From a halophilic archaeon (GTDB lineage: Archaea; Halobacteriota; Halobacteria; Halobacteriales; Haladaptataceae), in assembly GCA_003298465.1 (NCBI GenBank), contig QNGA01000001.1, positions 1,550,001 to 1,614,000 of the forward strand: 64,000 nt of DNA. The letters are read 5' to 3'. Shown one piece after another: positions 9,075 through 17,417 of the stretch. Numbering within the stretch: the first letter of the stretch is position 1; each line of letters begins with the position of its first letter. The position numbers and the translations under genes were made by a program. The notes under the pieces were generated by a model. It did no database searches. It was not told the origin of the DNA and saw only the letters and a program-made list of their open reading frames with translations.

Positions 9075-9470
9075 TCAGGGTCTGTAGACGCGGCCGCGGA
9101 AGACGGCGACCGCCTCGCCGTCCTCGTCGGTCACGTCCACGCGATAGCTGGCGGTCGCGTCGGACGCGTGTTCACGGTCGGCGCTCGCGGTCAGCGTCTC
9201 GCCGACCGCGACCGAGTCGAGATACGAGACGTTGGTCTCCAGCGCGAGGGCCGTCTCCCCCTCGGCGTTCGACGCCGCGGCGAAGGCGGCGTCCGCGAGC
9301 GAGTAGACGGCACCGCCGTGGGGCGTCCCGTGGAAGTTCAGCAGGTCCTCGGTGACGACGAGTTCCGTCGTCGCGGTGCCGGGAGCCAGTTCGACGAGTT
9401 CGACGCCGAGCGTCTCGCAGAAGGGGTCGGTCGCGATGCGTTCGCGGCGCTCGTCGGGGATCTCGGTCAT
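9075..9470 (-). CDS. paaI: Hotdog-fold acyl-CoA thioesterase, PaaI family
   Basis: This 131-residue hotdog domain has the PaaI signature HGTPHGGAVYSLADAAFAAASN, with the catalytic Asp in SLADAAF. PaaI proteins hydrolyse (hydroxy)phenylacetyl-CoA and free CoA when the pathway stalls. It lies between paaK and the MaoC gene and is divergent from the latter through a shared AT core, with its own start about 25 nt from that core. A second paralogue sits at 13892-14275. Assignment to the family is firm; phenylacetyl-CoA as substrate comes from context. Confidence 0.88.
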   Translation of the reverse strand: MTEIPDERRERIATDPFCETLGVELVELAPGTATTELVVTEDLLNFHGTPHGGAVYSLADAAFAAASNAEGETALALETNVSYLDSVAVGETLTASADREHASDATASYRVDVTDEDGEAVAVFRGRVYRP

Positions 9471-9488
9471 GGTGGCGGTAGGTGCAAT

Positions 9489-9504
9489 ACTTACTTATAT
9501 TTCA
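9489..9504. promoter_or_regulatory. Shared AT core between divergent PaaI and MaoC genes
   Basis: The run ACTTACTTATATTTCA lies about 20-27 nt from both divergent start codons (9470 on minus, 9522 on plus). TATA-like sequence can be read on both strands (TTATATTT and AAATATAA). The spacing implies leaderless mRNAs both ways. Confidence 0.6.
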
Positions 9505-9521
9505 CCGAAGTTTTCTCCGAT

Positions 9522-9983
9522 ATGCCGTACAGCTACCAGCCCCACCACTTCGAGGACTTCGAGGAGGGACAGACGTTCGAGAGCGTCGGCCGCACCGTCA
9601 CCGAGTACGACTTCGTGATGCATTCGGCGTTCGCCGGCGACTGGACCGAACTCCATACGAACAGGGAGTACGCCGAGGACGAGTACTTCGGCGAGCGGGT
9701 GGCCCACGGCCCGATGACGTTCGTGCTCGCCACCGGATTCGTCTACCGCATCGGGATCCTCGAACGCACCGTCCTCGCGTTCCTCGGGATGAACTACATG
9801 GACATCCCGAACCCCGTCTACATGGACGACACCATCAGTCTCGACATGGAAGTGACCGAGACGAAGGAGATCAGCAGTCGGGACGACGCAGGACTGATCG
9901 TCATCGACACCACGATGACGAACCAGGAGGACACCGTCGTCTTCGAGGGCGACATGAAGTTCCTCGTCAAGACGGCCGAGTAG
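9522..9983 (+). CDS. MaoC-type (R)-hydratase, hotdog fold
   Basis: This 153-residue single-domain MaoC protein has the hydratase-2 motif GDWTELHTNREYAEDEYFG, with the catalytic Asp and His spaced as D-x4-H, followed by RVAHGPMTF. MaoC domains add water to enoyl-CoA. In bacterial PaaZ the MaoC half hydrolyses oxepin-CoA, while a separate aldehyde dehydrogenase half oxidises the product. No such dehydrogenase is in this window, so this protein could perform the oxepin-CoA step alone, or could simply be an enoyl-CoA hydratase. The start is fixed by the TATA element about 25 nt upstream. Confidence 0.87.
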   Translation: MPYSYQPHHFEDFEEGQTFESVGRTVTEYDFVMHSAFAGDWTELHTNREYAEDEYFGERVAHGPMTFVLATGFVYRIGILERTVLAFLGMNYMDIPNPVYMDDTISLDMEVTETKEISSRDDAGLIVIDTTMTNQEDTVVFEGDMKFLVKTAE

Positions 9984-10003
9984 CGCCGCCGTCTCCCCCG
10001 CCG

Positions 10004-12010
10004 TCACTTGATGCCGACGGCGTCGACGTACGCTCGCTGGCCGCAGGCGAGGTACGCGTCGTAGCCGACACCGCCGTCGGTCCAGGTCGCGTCGGCGGCC
10101 CCGACGCGGGCGATTCGTGCGCCCTCCTCGTCGCGGAGGGTGATCGAGTGGTTCCCGCGGTCGCTCCAGTCGACCACCACCTCGTACCACGCACCGGCCG
10201 AGAGCGAGTACCCGGCCGAGTCGGACCCGAGGCGGCGAGCCGACCCGTTCTCGTAGCGGAACAGCATGAGGTCGTCGTTCGCGACGTCGACGCGCACGAA
10301 GTAGCGGTCGTCGTGCCCCTGGACCCCGTACGTCACGTTGAGGTCCTCGGCCCCCGCCTCGGCGCGCAACCAGTAGGCGAAGGTGTCGCCGGCCTCCGGA
10401 TAGGCGTCCAGCCCCTCGGTGCTGATCAGTTCGACGGCCCGGTCGGCCAGTTCGAGCGAACGACCGCCCCGCCTCGTCGGGGAGGAGACGACGTTCGCGC
10501 CCGCCCCGCCGCGGTCGAAGCGGTACTCGGCGACGTCGCCGTCCTCGAAGCCGTCGACGAGCGTCCCGGTCGTCCCGTCGCACGTCGGGAGCGTGCAGTC
10601 GGCCGACCCGGTCCGGTTGCGTCGGCGAGTGACGTTGCCGGAGTTCGAGAGCACGATGGACTGGCCGGTGACGTCGAACCGACAGTCGGTAATGTCGCTG
10701 TCGCTGCAGTACTGGAGCAGGAGACCGTCGCGGTCCTCGCCCGTCTGCTCGACGCAGCAGGCGTCGAACACCGAACGGGGGCGTCCGTAGGCGCGCAACG
10801 CGGCGCTGCCCGCGACGCCACCGGACGTGTGGGCGGCGTCGCCGGTGACCTGCAGACCGGCGCACGTGACCGGCGCGGGCGTTCTGTCCGGCGGTTTGGC
10901 GTACACCGCGGCGGTGTCGTCGGCGTCGACGCGGATGCGGGAGTCCCGTACCGTCTGCGACCGGCCGCTCTTCTCGACGACGACCGCCCCGTCGCTGGCG
11001 ACGTCGACCAGCAGTTCCACGTCGCAGTTCTCGACGGTCGCGTCGGTCCCGAGGAGCCAGATGCCGCGCATGTTCGTCGGAAACGAGGAGTCCGAGTGAG
11101 CTTCGGCGACGCGGACGCAACAGTCGCGGACGACGCCGCCGCTTCCCGCGAGACGCACGTTGGCGATGTTGTTGTTGCGGTAGCGACCGCCGACGACGCG
11201 GACGGTGCCACTGCTCTTGCTCGACTGATAGAGGCCGTTGTTCGGGAATCCGGCCAGTTCGCAGTTCCTGAACTCGATTTCGCCGGTCGTCTCCGCCTCG
11301 ACGAACGTGCCGACGGCCCCGCTGCCCGACGGTGCACCGTCCGGCGCACGAACGTTCTCGACCAGACCGGTGCCGTCGGCGGTCCGGACGCCCCAGAGGA
11401 ACGGCCCCTGGGAGCCCCGGTGGACGCCGCGGTGGAGCACGTCCCTGACGACCAGTCCGTCGTCGACGAGAATCTGCATCCGCGGCGCTTCCGGCGCGCC
11501 GCCGACGTCGTGTCTGAACCCCTCGTAGCGGACGTTGTACGACCCCGGGCCACCGAGCGACAGCCAGTACGCTCCCGCGCTTCCGGTGACGGCGTCCGGC
11601 GTCTCCAGCAGGAACGTCGCGCCGGTCTCGACCGCCACCATCGCGAAGTCGTGGAGGCCGTTGCCGTAATCGTAGTTGTACTCGGTGACCAGGTACTCCC
11701 CCTGCGGGAACTCCAGTTTGGTGTTGCTCCGGAGATACTCGTCCAGCGTATCGTCGATCGGCTCCTGGCCCGTCGGGTCCATGCCCAGGTCCTCGACGGC
11801 GTCGTACACCTGCTCGTACTCGAACGACGCCCGCCCGGCGTCGGCGCGGGACCGGTCGCTCGCCTCGGTCGACCCCCCACCAGAACCGTCCGCCGTGCCG
11901 GCGGCCGTCGCCAGCGTCGGTACGCCTGCCGTTCCGCCGACGAGTTTCAGGTACGACCGACGGTCCCACGAGCGCTCCGCCCGACCGGTTTCGTCCGGAT
12001 CTTTCGGCAT
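10004..12010 (-). CDS. Tat-exported right-handed beta-helix (pectate-lyase-like) protein
   Basis: The protein has 668 residues. Its N-terminus has the twin-arginine signal DRRSYLKLVGG followed by an Ala/Gly-rich stretch, so it is exported folded. The middle (about residues 90-490) has many short beta-rich turns with stacked N/C/D residues (such as GGRYRNNNIANVRLAG), typical of parallel beta-helix repeats. The last roughly 180 residues resemble a LamG/concanavalin-like jelly-roll carbohydrate-binding domain. The ATG at 12010 lies about 20-25 nt below a TATA box, and an upstream TTG is less likely. It is probably an extracellular polysaccharide-acting or surface protein. It has no obvious place in the catabolic genes around it. 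Confidence 0.8.
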   Translation of the reverse strand: MPKDPDETGRAERSWDRRSYLKLVGGTAGVPTLATAAGTADGSGGGSTEASDRSRADAGRASFEYEQVYDAVEDLGMDPTGQEPIDDTLDEYLRSNTKLEFPQGEYLVTEYNYDYGNGLHDFAMVAVETGATFLLETPDAVTGSAGAYWLSLGGPGSYNVRYEGFRHDVGGAPEAPRMQILVDDGLVVRDVLHRGVHRGSQGPFLWGVRTADGTGLVENVRAPDGAPSGSGAVGTFVEAETTGEIEFRNCELAGFPNNGLYQSSKSSGTVRVVGGRYRNNNIANVRLAGSGGVVRDCCVRVAEAHSDSSFPTNMRGIWLLGTDATVENCDVELLVDVASDGAVVVEKSGRSQTVRDSRIRVDADDTAAVYAKPPDRTPAPVTCAGLQVTGDAAHTSGGVAGSAALRAYGRPRSVFDACCVEQTGEDRDGLLLQYCSDSDITDCRFDVTGQSIVLSNSGNVTRRRNRTGSADCTLPTCDGTTGTLVDGFEDGDVAEYRFDRGGAGANVVSSPTRRGGRSLELADRAVELISTEGLDAYPEAGDTFAYWLRAEAGAEDLNVTYGVQGHDDRYFVRVDVANDDLMLFRYENGSARRLGSDSAGYSLSAGAWYEVVVDWSDRGNHSITLRDEEGARIARVGAADATWTDGGVGYDAYLACGQRAYVDAVGIK

Positions 12011-12028
12011 GAAGCCAACACGCAACGT

Positions 12029-12040
12029 ATTAAATAATAA
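12029..12040 (-). promoter_or_regulatory. TATA element for the beta-helix protein gene
   Basis: ATTAAATAATAA (plus-strand reading) stands out from GC-rich surroundings and lies about 20-30 nt before the minus-strand ATG at 12010, fitting a leaderless transcript. Confidence 0.55.
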
Positions 12041-12155
12041 GTACCATTGTAATATGTTTTACTCGAACTCGCGCAGGTTCAGCCGGGCGAACGCCGAATC
12101 GAGCCGAAGCGACGAGTTGCCTACCTTTTTAGGAATCTCCGGAGAAAGAGCGCAC

Positions 12156-13037
12156 ATGCAAACGCTCGACGTCGTCGCCGACCACGAGGACGACTACCCC
12201 ATCGTCGACACCCACTGCCACCAGCCGACGGAGGAGTTCCTCCACGACGCCGGCGGGCAGATGATGCAGGACGCCGCGAACAAGTTCGGCGCGGAGATGG
12301 AGACGGACACCTACGACCACCTCATCGAGGAGTACCACGAGGTCGGAATCGGCACGACCGTCCTGCTCGGCTGGGACGCCGAGACCAACACCGGCAACCC
12401 GCCGGTGCCCAACGACTACGTCGCCGAAGTCCGGGACGAGTACTCCGACTTCTTCGTCGGATTCGCCAGCGTCGACCCCCTCAAGGAGGACTGCGTCGAG
12501 GAGGCCGAGCGCGCGGTGAAGGACCTCGACCTCTCGGGGTTCAAGTTTCAGCAGATAGCGCAGGGTTTCGACCCCAGCGACCCCGAACACGAGGAGCTCT
12601 GGGCCACCATCGAGGACCTGGGCGTTCCGGTCGTCTTCCACGGCGGCAACTCGACGCTCGGCGCGGGCGCGCCCGGCGGACGCGGACTCAAGATCAAGTA
12701 CGGCGATCCGATGCTCGTCGACGACGTGGCGGCCGAGCACCCGGACCTCCAGATACTCCTCGCCCACCCGGCGTTCCCGTGGGAGAAGGAGCAACTGGCC
12801 ATCTGCCAGCAGAAGGGCAACGTCTACATGGACCTCTCGGGGTGGATGCCGCGGTACATCGACGACCAGGTGCTCCACTACGCGAAGAGCCTGCTCTCGG
12901 ACAAGGTCATGTTCGGCACGGACTACCCGATGATAGAACCCGGACCGTGGCTCGACCAGTTCGCGGAACTCGACTTCTCGGAAGACGTCCAGCGCAAGAT
13001 ACTCTGGGAGAACGCGGAGGAGTTCTTGGGACTGTGA
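12156..13037 (+). CDS. Amidohydrolase-family metal-dependent hydrolase (amidohydrolase-2 type)
   Basis: This 293-residue TIM-barrel hydrolase has metal ligands in VDTHCH (H20, H22), a histidine in VFHGGNS, another in LLAHPAFPW and the catalytic Asp in MFGTDYPM. This is the amidohydrolase-2 pattern of decarboxylases and lactonases such as aminocarboxymuconate-semialdehyde decarboxylase. Such enzymes decarboxylate or hydrolyse aromatic breakdown intermediates, which suits an aromatic-degradation cluster, but the substrate is not visible. A T-run about 30 nt upstream of the ATG (CCTTTTTAGG near 12123-12133) may be its promoter. Confidence 0.85.
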   Translation: MQTLDVVADHEDDYPIVDTHCHQPTEEFLHDAGGQMMQDAANKFGAEMETDTYDHLIEEYHEVGIGTTVLLGWDAETNTGNPPVPNDYVAEVRDEYSDFFVGFASVDPLKEDCVEEAERAVKDLDLSGFKFQQIAQGFDPSDPEHEELWATIEDLGVPVVFHGGNSTLGAGAPGGRGLKIKYGDPMLVDDVAAEHPDLQILLAHPAFPWEKEQLAICQQKGNVYMDLSGWMPRYIDDQVLHYAKSLLSDKVMFGTDYPMIEPGPWLDQFAELDFSEDVQRKILWENAEEFLGL

Positions 13038-13073
13038 GCAGGGCCGCCGAGGCTCGACGGTAGGAACCGACGG

Positions 13074-13838
13074 TCACTCGAACTCGGGGTCGCGCCCCTC
13101 AAGGAAGGCCGCCACGCCCTCCTCGTGTTCCGGCGTGTCGTAGGCCTGGGACTGCACCATGTTCTCGTAGTCCGCCGCCTCGCGCCATCCCTTGCCCATG
13201 TTCTCGTGGATGGCGCGCTTGGCGAGACCGATGGTCCTCGTCGGGCGCTCCTGGAGCGTGTCGAGCAGGTCGTCGACGGCGGGACCGAGCTGCTCGTCCG
13301 GGACGACCTCGTTGACCAGCCCCATCTCGGCCGCCTCGTCGGCTCCGAAGTACTCGCCGGTGAACGCGAGTCGCTTCGCGGTCCGGAGGCCGACGATGCG
13401 GGGGAGCAGGAAGGAGCCGCCGGTGTCCGGGATGAGGCCGACGCGGACGAACGCACAGCCGAACCTCACCGAGTCGACGGCGTACGCGAAGTCGCTGACG
13501 GCCGTGATGGCCAGCCCCGCGCCGACGGCGTCGCCGTTCACCTTCGCGACGATGGGGACGGAGGCCGAGAGCGCCTCCTCGACGACGCGTCCGAACGTCG
13601 CCGTGATGCGCTCGTAGGCCGCCTCCGTGGTCTCCTCGCGCTCGGCCATCGACTGCACGTCCCCGCCCGCCGAGAAGGCGTCGCCCTCCCCGGTCAGCAC
13701 GACGGCGTCGTGCTCGTCGGCGTCGGCTTCCGCGAGCACGTCGGCCAGTTCCTCGGCCGTATCGGTCGTGAAGGCGTTCATGACCTCGGGGCGGTCGAAA
13801 GTGACTGTTCGGATGCCGTCGTCGTCCGTTACGTCCAT
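13074..13838 (-). CDS. paaG: Crotonase-fold 1,2-epoxyphenylacetyl-CoA isomerase (PaaG-like)
   Basis: This 254-residue crotonase is unlike the one at 2441-3280 because it lacks the GGGCE glutamate and has DAVGAGLAITAVSDF instead. The segment FVRVGLIPDTGGSFLLPR closely follows PaaG, where the Asp of LIPD (D138 here) is the catalytic acid/base. PaaG converts the ring epoxide made by PaaABC to 2-oxepin-2(3H)-ylideneacetyl-CoA. The ATG at 13838 was chosen because it lies about 25 nt from the shared AT core at 13861-13870. It is divergent from a hotdog thioesterase. Family assignment is strong, and function is supported by the nearby paaABCD. Confidence 0.85.
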   Translation of the reverse strand: MDVTDDDGIRTVTFDRPEVMNAFTTDTAEELADVLAEADADEHDAVVLTGEGDAFSAGGDVQSMAEREETTEAAYERITATFGRVVEEALSASVPIVAKVNGDAVGAGLAITAVSDFAYAVDSVRFGCAFVRVGLIPDTGGSFLLPRIVGLRTAKRLAFTGEYFGADEAAEMGLVNEVVPDEQLGPAVDDLLDTLQERPTRTIGLAKRAIHENMGKGWREAADYENMVQSQAYDTPEHEEGVAAFLEGRDPEFE

Positions 13839-13860
13839 ACCGGGGGAGTCGAGTGGCCCA

Positions 13861-13870
13861 CATTTAATTG
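13861..13870. promoter_or_regulatory. Symmetrical promoter core between PaaG and thioesterase genes
   Basis: CATTTAATTG is almost self-complementary in its core and lies 22-32 nt from both divergent start codons (13838 on minus, 13892 on plus). It can act as a TATA element on either strand. Confidence 0.6.
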
Positions 13871-13891
13871 CTCGCCACTCGGACACGCGGT

Positions 13892-14275
13892 ATGGACATC
13901 GAAGCGTTCTTCGAGGACATGCCGTTCGCCGACCTCCTCGGCGTCGAGGTGACGGCAGCCGAGGACGGCCACGCCGAAGGTCGCATCGAGATGCGCGATG
14001 AGCTCTCGTGGAACCAGGACCGACAGATGGCTCACGGCGGTGTGACGTTCACGCTGGCGGACACCGTCGGCGGCGCGGCGCTCGTCTCGCTGAACGACCA
14101 GCCGGTGCCGACCATCGACATGCGCATCGACTACATCGAAGCCGGGACGGGCGACCTGTACGCGGAGGCCGACGTGGTCCGGAACGGCAGCGACGTCGGC
14201 GTCGTCGACGTGAGCGTCCACGACGAGGACGACGAACACGTGGCCGAAGCCCGCGGCGTTTACAAGACGGGATAG
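13892..14275 (+). CDS. Hotdog-fold thioesterase, PaaI family (second copy)
   Basis: This 127-residue hotdog protein has the motif WNQDRQMAHGGVTFTLADTVGGAAL, in which HGG and the Asp of LADT match PaaI-type thioesterases. It probably hydrolyses aryl- or acyl-CoA esters to release CoA. It is the second such gene in the region and is only distantly similar to the one at 9075-9470. The start is the ATG 22-31 nt below the shared promoter core. The roughly 250 nt after it hold no convincing gene. Confidence 0.86.
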   Translation: MDIEAFFEDMPFADLLGVEVTAAEDGHAEGRIEMRDELSWNQDRQMAHGGVTFTLADTVGGAALVSLNDQPVPTIDMRIDYIEAGTGDLYAEADVVRNGSDVGVVDVSVHDEDDEHVAEARGVYKTG

Positions 14276-14528
14276 CCAGCGCTCGCGCCCGACCGACGTC
14301 GAGGAGGCGAGCACGTCCGGACGCCGAACGCTTCCGCGACGCGGAGATTTAAACCGGAAGGCGCGGCCAACGTCGGCGTGACCTGACGAGTCGCCGCGGA
14401 GCGGTCCGCGGGAGTACGGCACGCCGCTTCGCGCTCGGGTCCGCCGTCTGTTCGCCACTACACAGCGACCGGAGGAACGGCCTGCCGCGGCCGCCGTCTC
14501 GCGAGCGTCACGGTCCGTGTCGAGGGCG

Positions 14529-15191
14529 CTACTCGAAGAGTTGTGAGAACAGCGTTCGCTCCGCGCGGTGCACGCGTTCGAGGAACGCCGACTTGCTGAT
14601 GGCGAGTTCGTCCGCGACCTCGCTCGCGGTGGCCTGCCGTGGGACGCCGAAGTAGTCCATCTCCAGGGCGGTCCGCAGTGCGCGCTCCTGAGCGGGCGTG
14701 ACGTCCCACGTTCGAGCGACGGCGTCCTCGTCTTCTGAACCGAGCGGGTGGACCCGAGAGAGCGTGACGCCCACCGCTTCCCCCGCCGCCTCCAGGACTC
14801 CCCGGAGTACGTCGTGACCGACGACCGCGCCCGTGAACGTCGCACCGCCGTCGCGGTAGCGGAGCGACTCGGCCATGAATCCCGCGTTCGTCAGTTCGTG
14901 GACGATGCAGGGATGCTTCGAGAGACAGCGGTAGTTCCGGCGGTCGTCAGTCGTGGAGACGTGCAGGTAACGGATGCGGTCATCGGCGTCGAGGAACTCG
15001 GCCAGGGGGTCGCCCTCGACGTCGTCGAAGTCGGGCGGCACGCCGGCGCTGAACCGCAGGAGTGCGTTACCGTCGTACCGAAGCTGGGGCGGCTGGCAGT
15101 CGACGTGGACGCCCGTCTCACGGGAGGCCTCCGCGAGCGGACAGTCGTCGCCGGTCACGGTGAATTCGACGACGAGGCACTCCTCTATCAC
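14529..15191 (-). CDS. HTH-10 (bacterio-opsin activator type) transcriptional regulator, divergent from paaA
   Basis: This 220-residue protein starts at a GTG (15189-15191), placed about 23 nt below the TATA run TATTTAAAA at 15214-15222. Residues 1-150 form the Bat-type N-terminal sensor region (VVEFTVTGDDCPLAEAS). The C-terminal HTH-10 domain reads LTPAQERALRTALEMDYF, then VPRQATASEVADELAISKSAFLERVHRAE. It is transcribed away from paaABCD with an 83-nt gap, so it is the likely pathway regulator. The sensor region has several cysteines (in DDCPLAEA, VDCQPP and RCLSKHPC) that could sense metal or redox; that is speculative. Confidence 0.88.
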   Translation of the reverse strand: MIEECLVVEFTVTGDDCPLAEASRETGVHVDCQPPQLRYDGNALLRFSAGVPPDFDDVEGDPLAEFLDADDRIRYLHVSTTDDRRNYRCLSKHPCIVHELTNAGFMAESLRYRDGGATFTGAVVGHDVLRGVLEAAGEAVGVTLSRVHPLGSEDEDAVARTWDVTPAQERALRTALEMDYFGVPRQATASEVADELAISKSAFLERVHRAERTLFSQLFE

Positions 15192-15274
15192 GTCCGACGG
15201 AAGGCACCGCTCGTATTTAAAAGCGCTCCATAGGCGGGTCAAGTAGTATGGGACGGGAGGTGTAATGAACGACC

Positions 15275-16219
15275 ATGGACATCGAGACCGTCAAACAGCG
15301 GGCCGGACCGCGAGAGTTCAGCCCGAAGGACGACCTACCGGAGGAGTACCGGAAAGCGGCGACCCGGATGATCCAGTTCCACGCGAACAGCGAGATCATG
15401 GGAGCGTACCTCGAACGCCCGTTCATCCGGGAGGCCCCGAGCCTCGACCGAAAGCTGGCGTTCTCGGCGAAGGTGCAGGACGAGATCGGCCACGGGCAAC
15501 TGCTGTACCGGGCCGCCGAGTCGCTCGGCGTCAAGAGCCGCGAGCAGATGCTCGACGAACTCGCGAACGGGGAGGGGAAGTTCCTCAACTGCTTCCACTA
15601 CCCGCTGGAGAGCTGGGTCGAGACGCCGATGATCGCGTTCTTCGTCGACGGCGCGGCGATGCGCCGACAGGCCACGCTCAAACAGACCAGCTGGGAACCC
15701 TACGCCCACGCGATGGACAAGGTCTGTTTCGAGGAGGGTTTCCACGTCAAACACGGCGAGGCCATCCTCTACGAACTGATGACGGGGTCGAAGAAGGAAC
15801 GGGAGATGACCCAGGAGGCCTTCGAGGAGTGGTGGCCCAGGATCATCCAGTTCTTCGGCCCGACAAACGACAAGTCGACCCACCACGACTTCGCCAGCGA
15901 GGTCGGTCTGAAGCAGATGTCGAACGACGACCTTCGCAACGCCTTCCTGAACTCCTACGTCCCGAAGGCGGAGAAGTACGGCCTGGAGATTCCCGACGAG
16001 CCGCGCATCCGCGAGAACGGCGACGGGACGTTCGAGGTGGTCGAGGACGACCTCGACTGGGACGAGTTCTTCACCATCGCGAAAAACGAGTACGAACCGG
16101 GCCTCGGACAGATAAACGGCCGCAAGCGGGCCCAGGAGGCGGTCGAGTGGGTTCGCGAGTCGATGGACAGCCACGAACAGCGACTGTACGGCGGCGAACA
16201 GCCGCAGGCGGCCGACTGA
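15275..16219 (+). CDS. paaA: 1,2-phenylacetyl-CoA epoxidase, catalytic subunit A
   Basis: This 314-residue ferritin-like di-iron protein has metal-ligand motifs in VQDEIGHGQLLYR and in FEEGFHVKHGEAI, the E-x-x-H pairs of the family. Together with PaaC (structural) and PaaB (bridging) it inserts one oxygen atom into the aromatic ring of phenylacetyl-CoA. A purine-rich GGAGGTG at 15255-15261 lies 13 nt upstream of the ATG. It is the first gene of paaABCD plus a zinc ribbon, with 2 nt to paaB. Confidence 0.95.
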   Translation: MDIETVKQRAGPREFSPKDDLPEEYRKAATRMIQFHANSEIMGAYLERPFIREAPSLDRKLAFSAKVQDEIGHGQLLYRAAESLGVKSREQMLDELANGEGKFLNCFHYPLESWVETPMIAFFVDGAAMRRQATLKQTSWEPYAHAMDKVCFEEGFHVKHGEAILYELMTGSKKEREMTQEAFEEWWPRIIQFFGPTNDKSTHHDFASEVGLKQMSNDDLRNAFLNSYVPKAEKYGLEIPDEPRIRENGDGTFEVVEDDLDWDEFFTIAKNEYEPGLGQINGRKRAQEAVEWVRESMDSHEQRLYGGEQPQAAD

Positions 16220-16221
16220 CC

Positions 16222-16542
16222 ATGATCTGGGAAGTGTTCAGACAGGAGCAGGAAGGCGGGTACCACACCCACTGCGGAAACGTCCACGCGCCGGACCGGG
16301 AGATGGCACTGCTGTTCGCGGAGATACAGCACGCCCGGCGCAAGCCGACCAACAGCCTCTGGGTCGCACCCCAGAAGGAGATCGGCGAGGTCGACACCGA
16401 GGACGCGAAGTTCGGCGGGACGACCGACAAGTCCTACCGGTGGGCGACCTCGTACAGCTTCGAAGCGGCGGCCGAGGAGGTCGCCGAGTCCGAGAGCGAA
16501 CAGGTCGAGGCCGAGCGCAGGGTCGAGGGAGGTGACGACTGA
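16222..16542 (+). CDS. paaB: 1,2-phenylacetyl-CoA epoxidase subunit B
   Basis: This 106-residue protein has the conserved PaaB segments WEVFRQEQEGGYHTHCGNVHAPDREMAL and NSLWVAP. PaaB bridges PaaAC heterodimers into the higher-order complex. An acidic C-terminal tail (EEVAESESEQVEAERR) is longer than usual and fits haloarchaeal adaptation. Its stop overlaps the paaC start by one base (TGATG), so translation is coupled. Confidence 0.93.
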   Translation: MIWEVFRQEQEGGYHTHCGNVHAPDREMALLFAEIQHARRKPTNSLWVAPQKEIGEVDTEDAKFGGTTDKSYRWATSYSFEAAAEEVAESESEQVEAERRVEGGDD

Positions 16543-17417
16543 TGGCGACCGCCGAGAGCCTCCCGGGACCGGGCGACCTCTCCGACGAGCAGCGCGAGGC
16601 CGTCGAGACGCTGCTGTACCGGCTCGCCGACGACGAGTTCGTCCTCGCCGAGCGCTACACCGAGTGGCAGGTGCGCGCGCCGACGCTCGAGTCCGACCTC
16701 GCGCTCGCCAACATCGCGCAGGACGAACTCGGTCACGCTCGGCTCTGGTACGACCTGCTGCAGGACTTCGGTGCCGAGGAGTCGGAACTCATCTGGGAGC
16801 GCGAACCGGGGAGGTGGCACCACAGCACGCTGACCGAACTCCGGTTCGAGGAGGGGGACTGGGCCGACCCCGTCGTGCGGTCGTACCTCTACGACGTGGC
16901 CGAGGAGTTGCGGCTCGCCGCGCTGGCGGACTCGTCGTATCCCCGCATCCGGGACCGCGTCGGCAAGATACGAGACGAGGAGGACTACCACAGCGAACAC
17001 GCCGAGAGCTGGCTCGAACGGCTCTGCGAAGACGAGTCGAGTCGCGATCGCGTCCAGAGTGCAGTGGACCGACTGCTCCCGTACGCGCTGACTATCTTCG
17101 CGCCCGTCGACGAGACGGTCGAGGAGCGCATCGACGACCTCGGTCTCCGGACGCGGTCACTTGCGGACATGCGCGAGGAGTGGCTTGACACCGTCGTCCC
17201 GTACCTGGAGAGCCTCGGTCTGTCGGTGGACGACGTCGAACTGCCCGAGCAGTACGACGCCAGCCACGAGAACGTAGAGATGCCCGAGACGGTGGGCCGC
17301 GACCGGTCCCACACCGACGACTGGGACGACCTCTGGTCGGCGTTCACGAAGACGTACCGCGAACTCGACCGCGACCGGGCCGCCCGCATCATGGAGGACC
17401 CCGACGATGTCGAGTGA
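16542..17417 (+). CDS. paaC: 1,2-phenylacetyl-CoA epoxidase subunit C
   Basis: This 291-residue ferritin-like helical protein is related to PaaA. It retains AQDELGHARLWYD and EEDYHSEHAESWL. In characterised epoxidases PaaC pairs with PaaA, is needed for substrate positioning, and is not itself the catalytic centre. It overlaps paaD by 11 nt, another sign of a tight operon. Length and motifs are normal, with nothing odd apart from an acidic C-terminus. Confidence 0.94.
   Translation: MATAESLPGPGDLSDEQREAVETLLYRLADDEFVLAERYTEWQVRAPTLESDLALANIAQDELGHARLWYDLLQDFGAEESELIWEREPGRWHHSTLTELRFEEGDWADPVVRSYLYDVAEELRLAALADSSYPRIRDRVGKIRDEEDYHSEHAESWLERLCEDESSRDRVQSAVDRLLPYALTIFAPVDETVEERIDDLGLRTRSLADMREEWLDTVVPYLESLGLSVDDVELPEQYDASHENVEMPETVGRDRSHTDDWDDLWSAFTKTYRELDRDRAARIMEDPDDVE

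Noticed and set aside
9482..12037. An 851-codon open frame antisense to the beta-helix gene
   Set aside because: Its composition is Arg/Val-rich without family motifs. The opposite strand has a clear Tat signal and beta-helix pattern. High GC creates such shadow frames.
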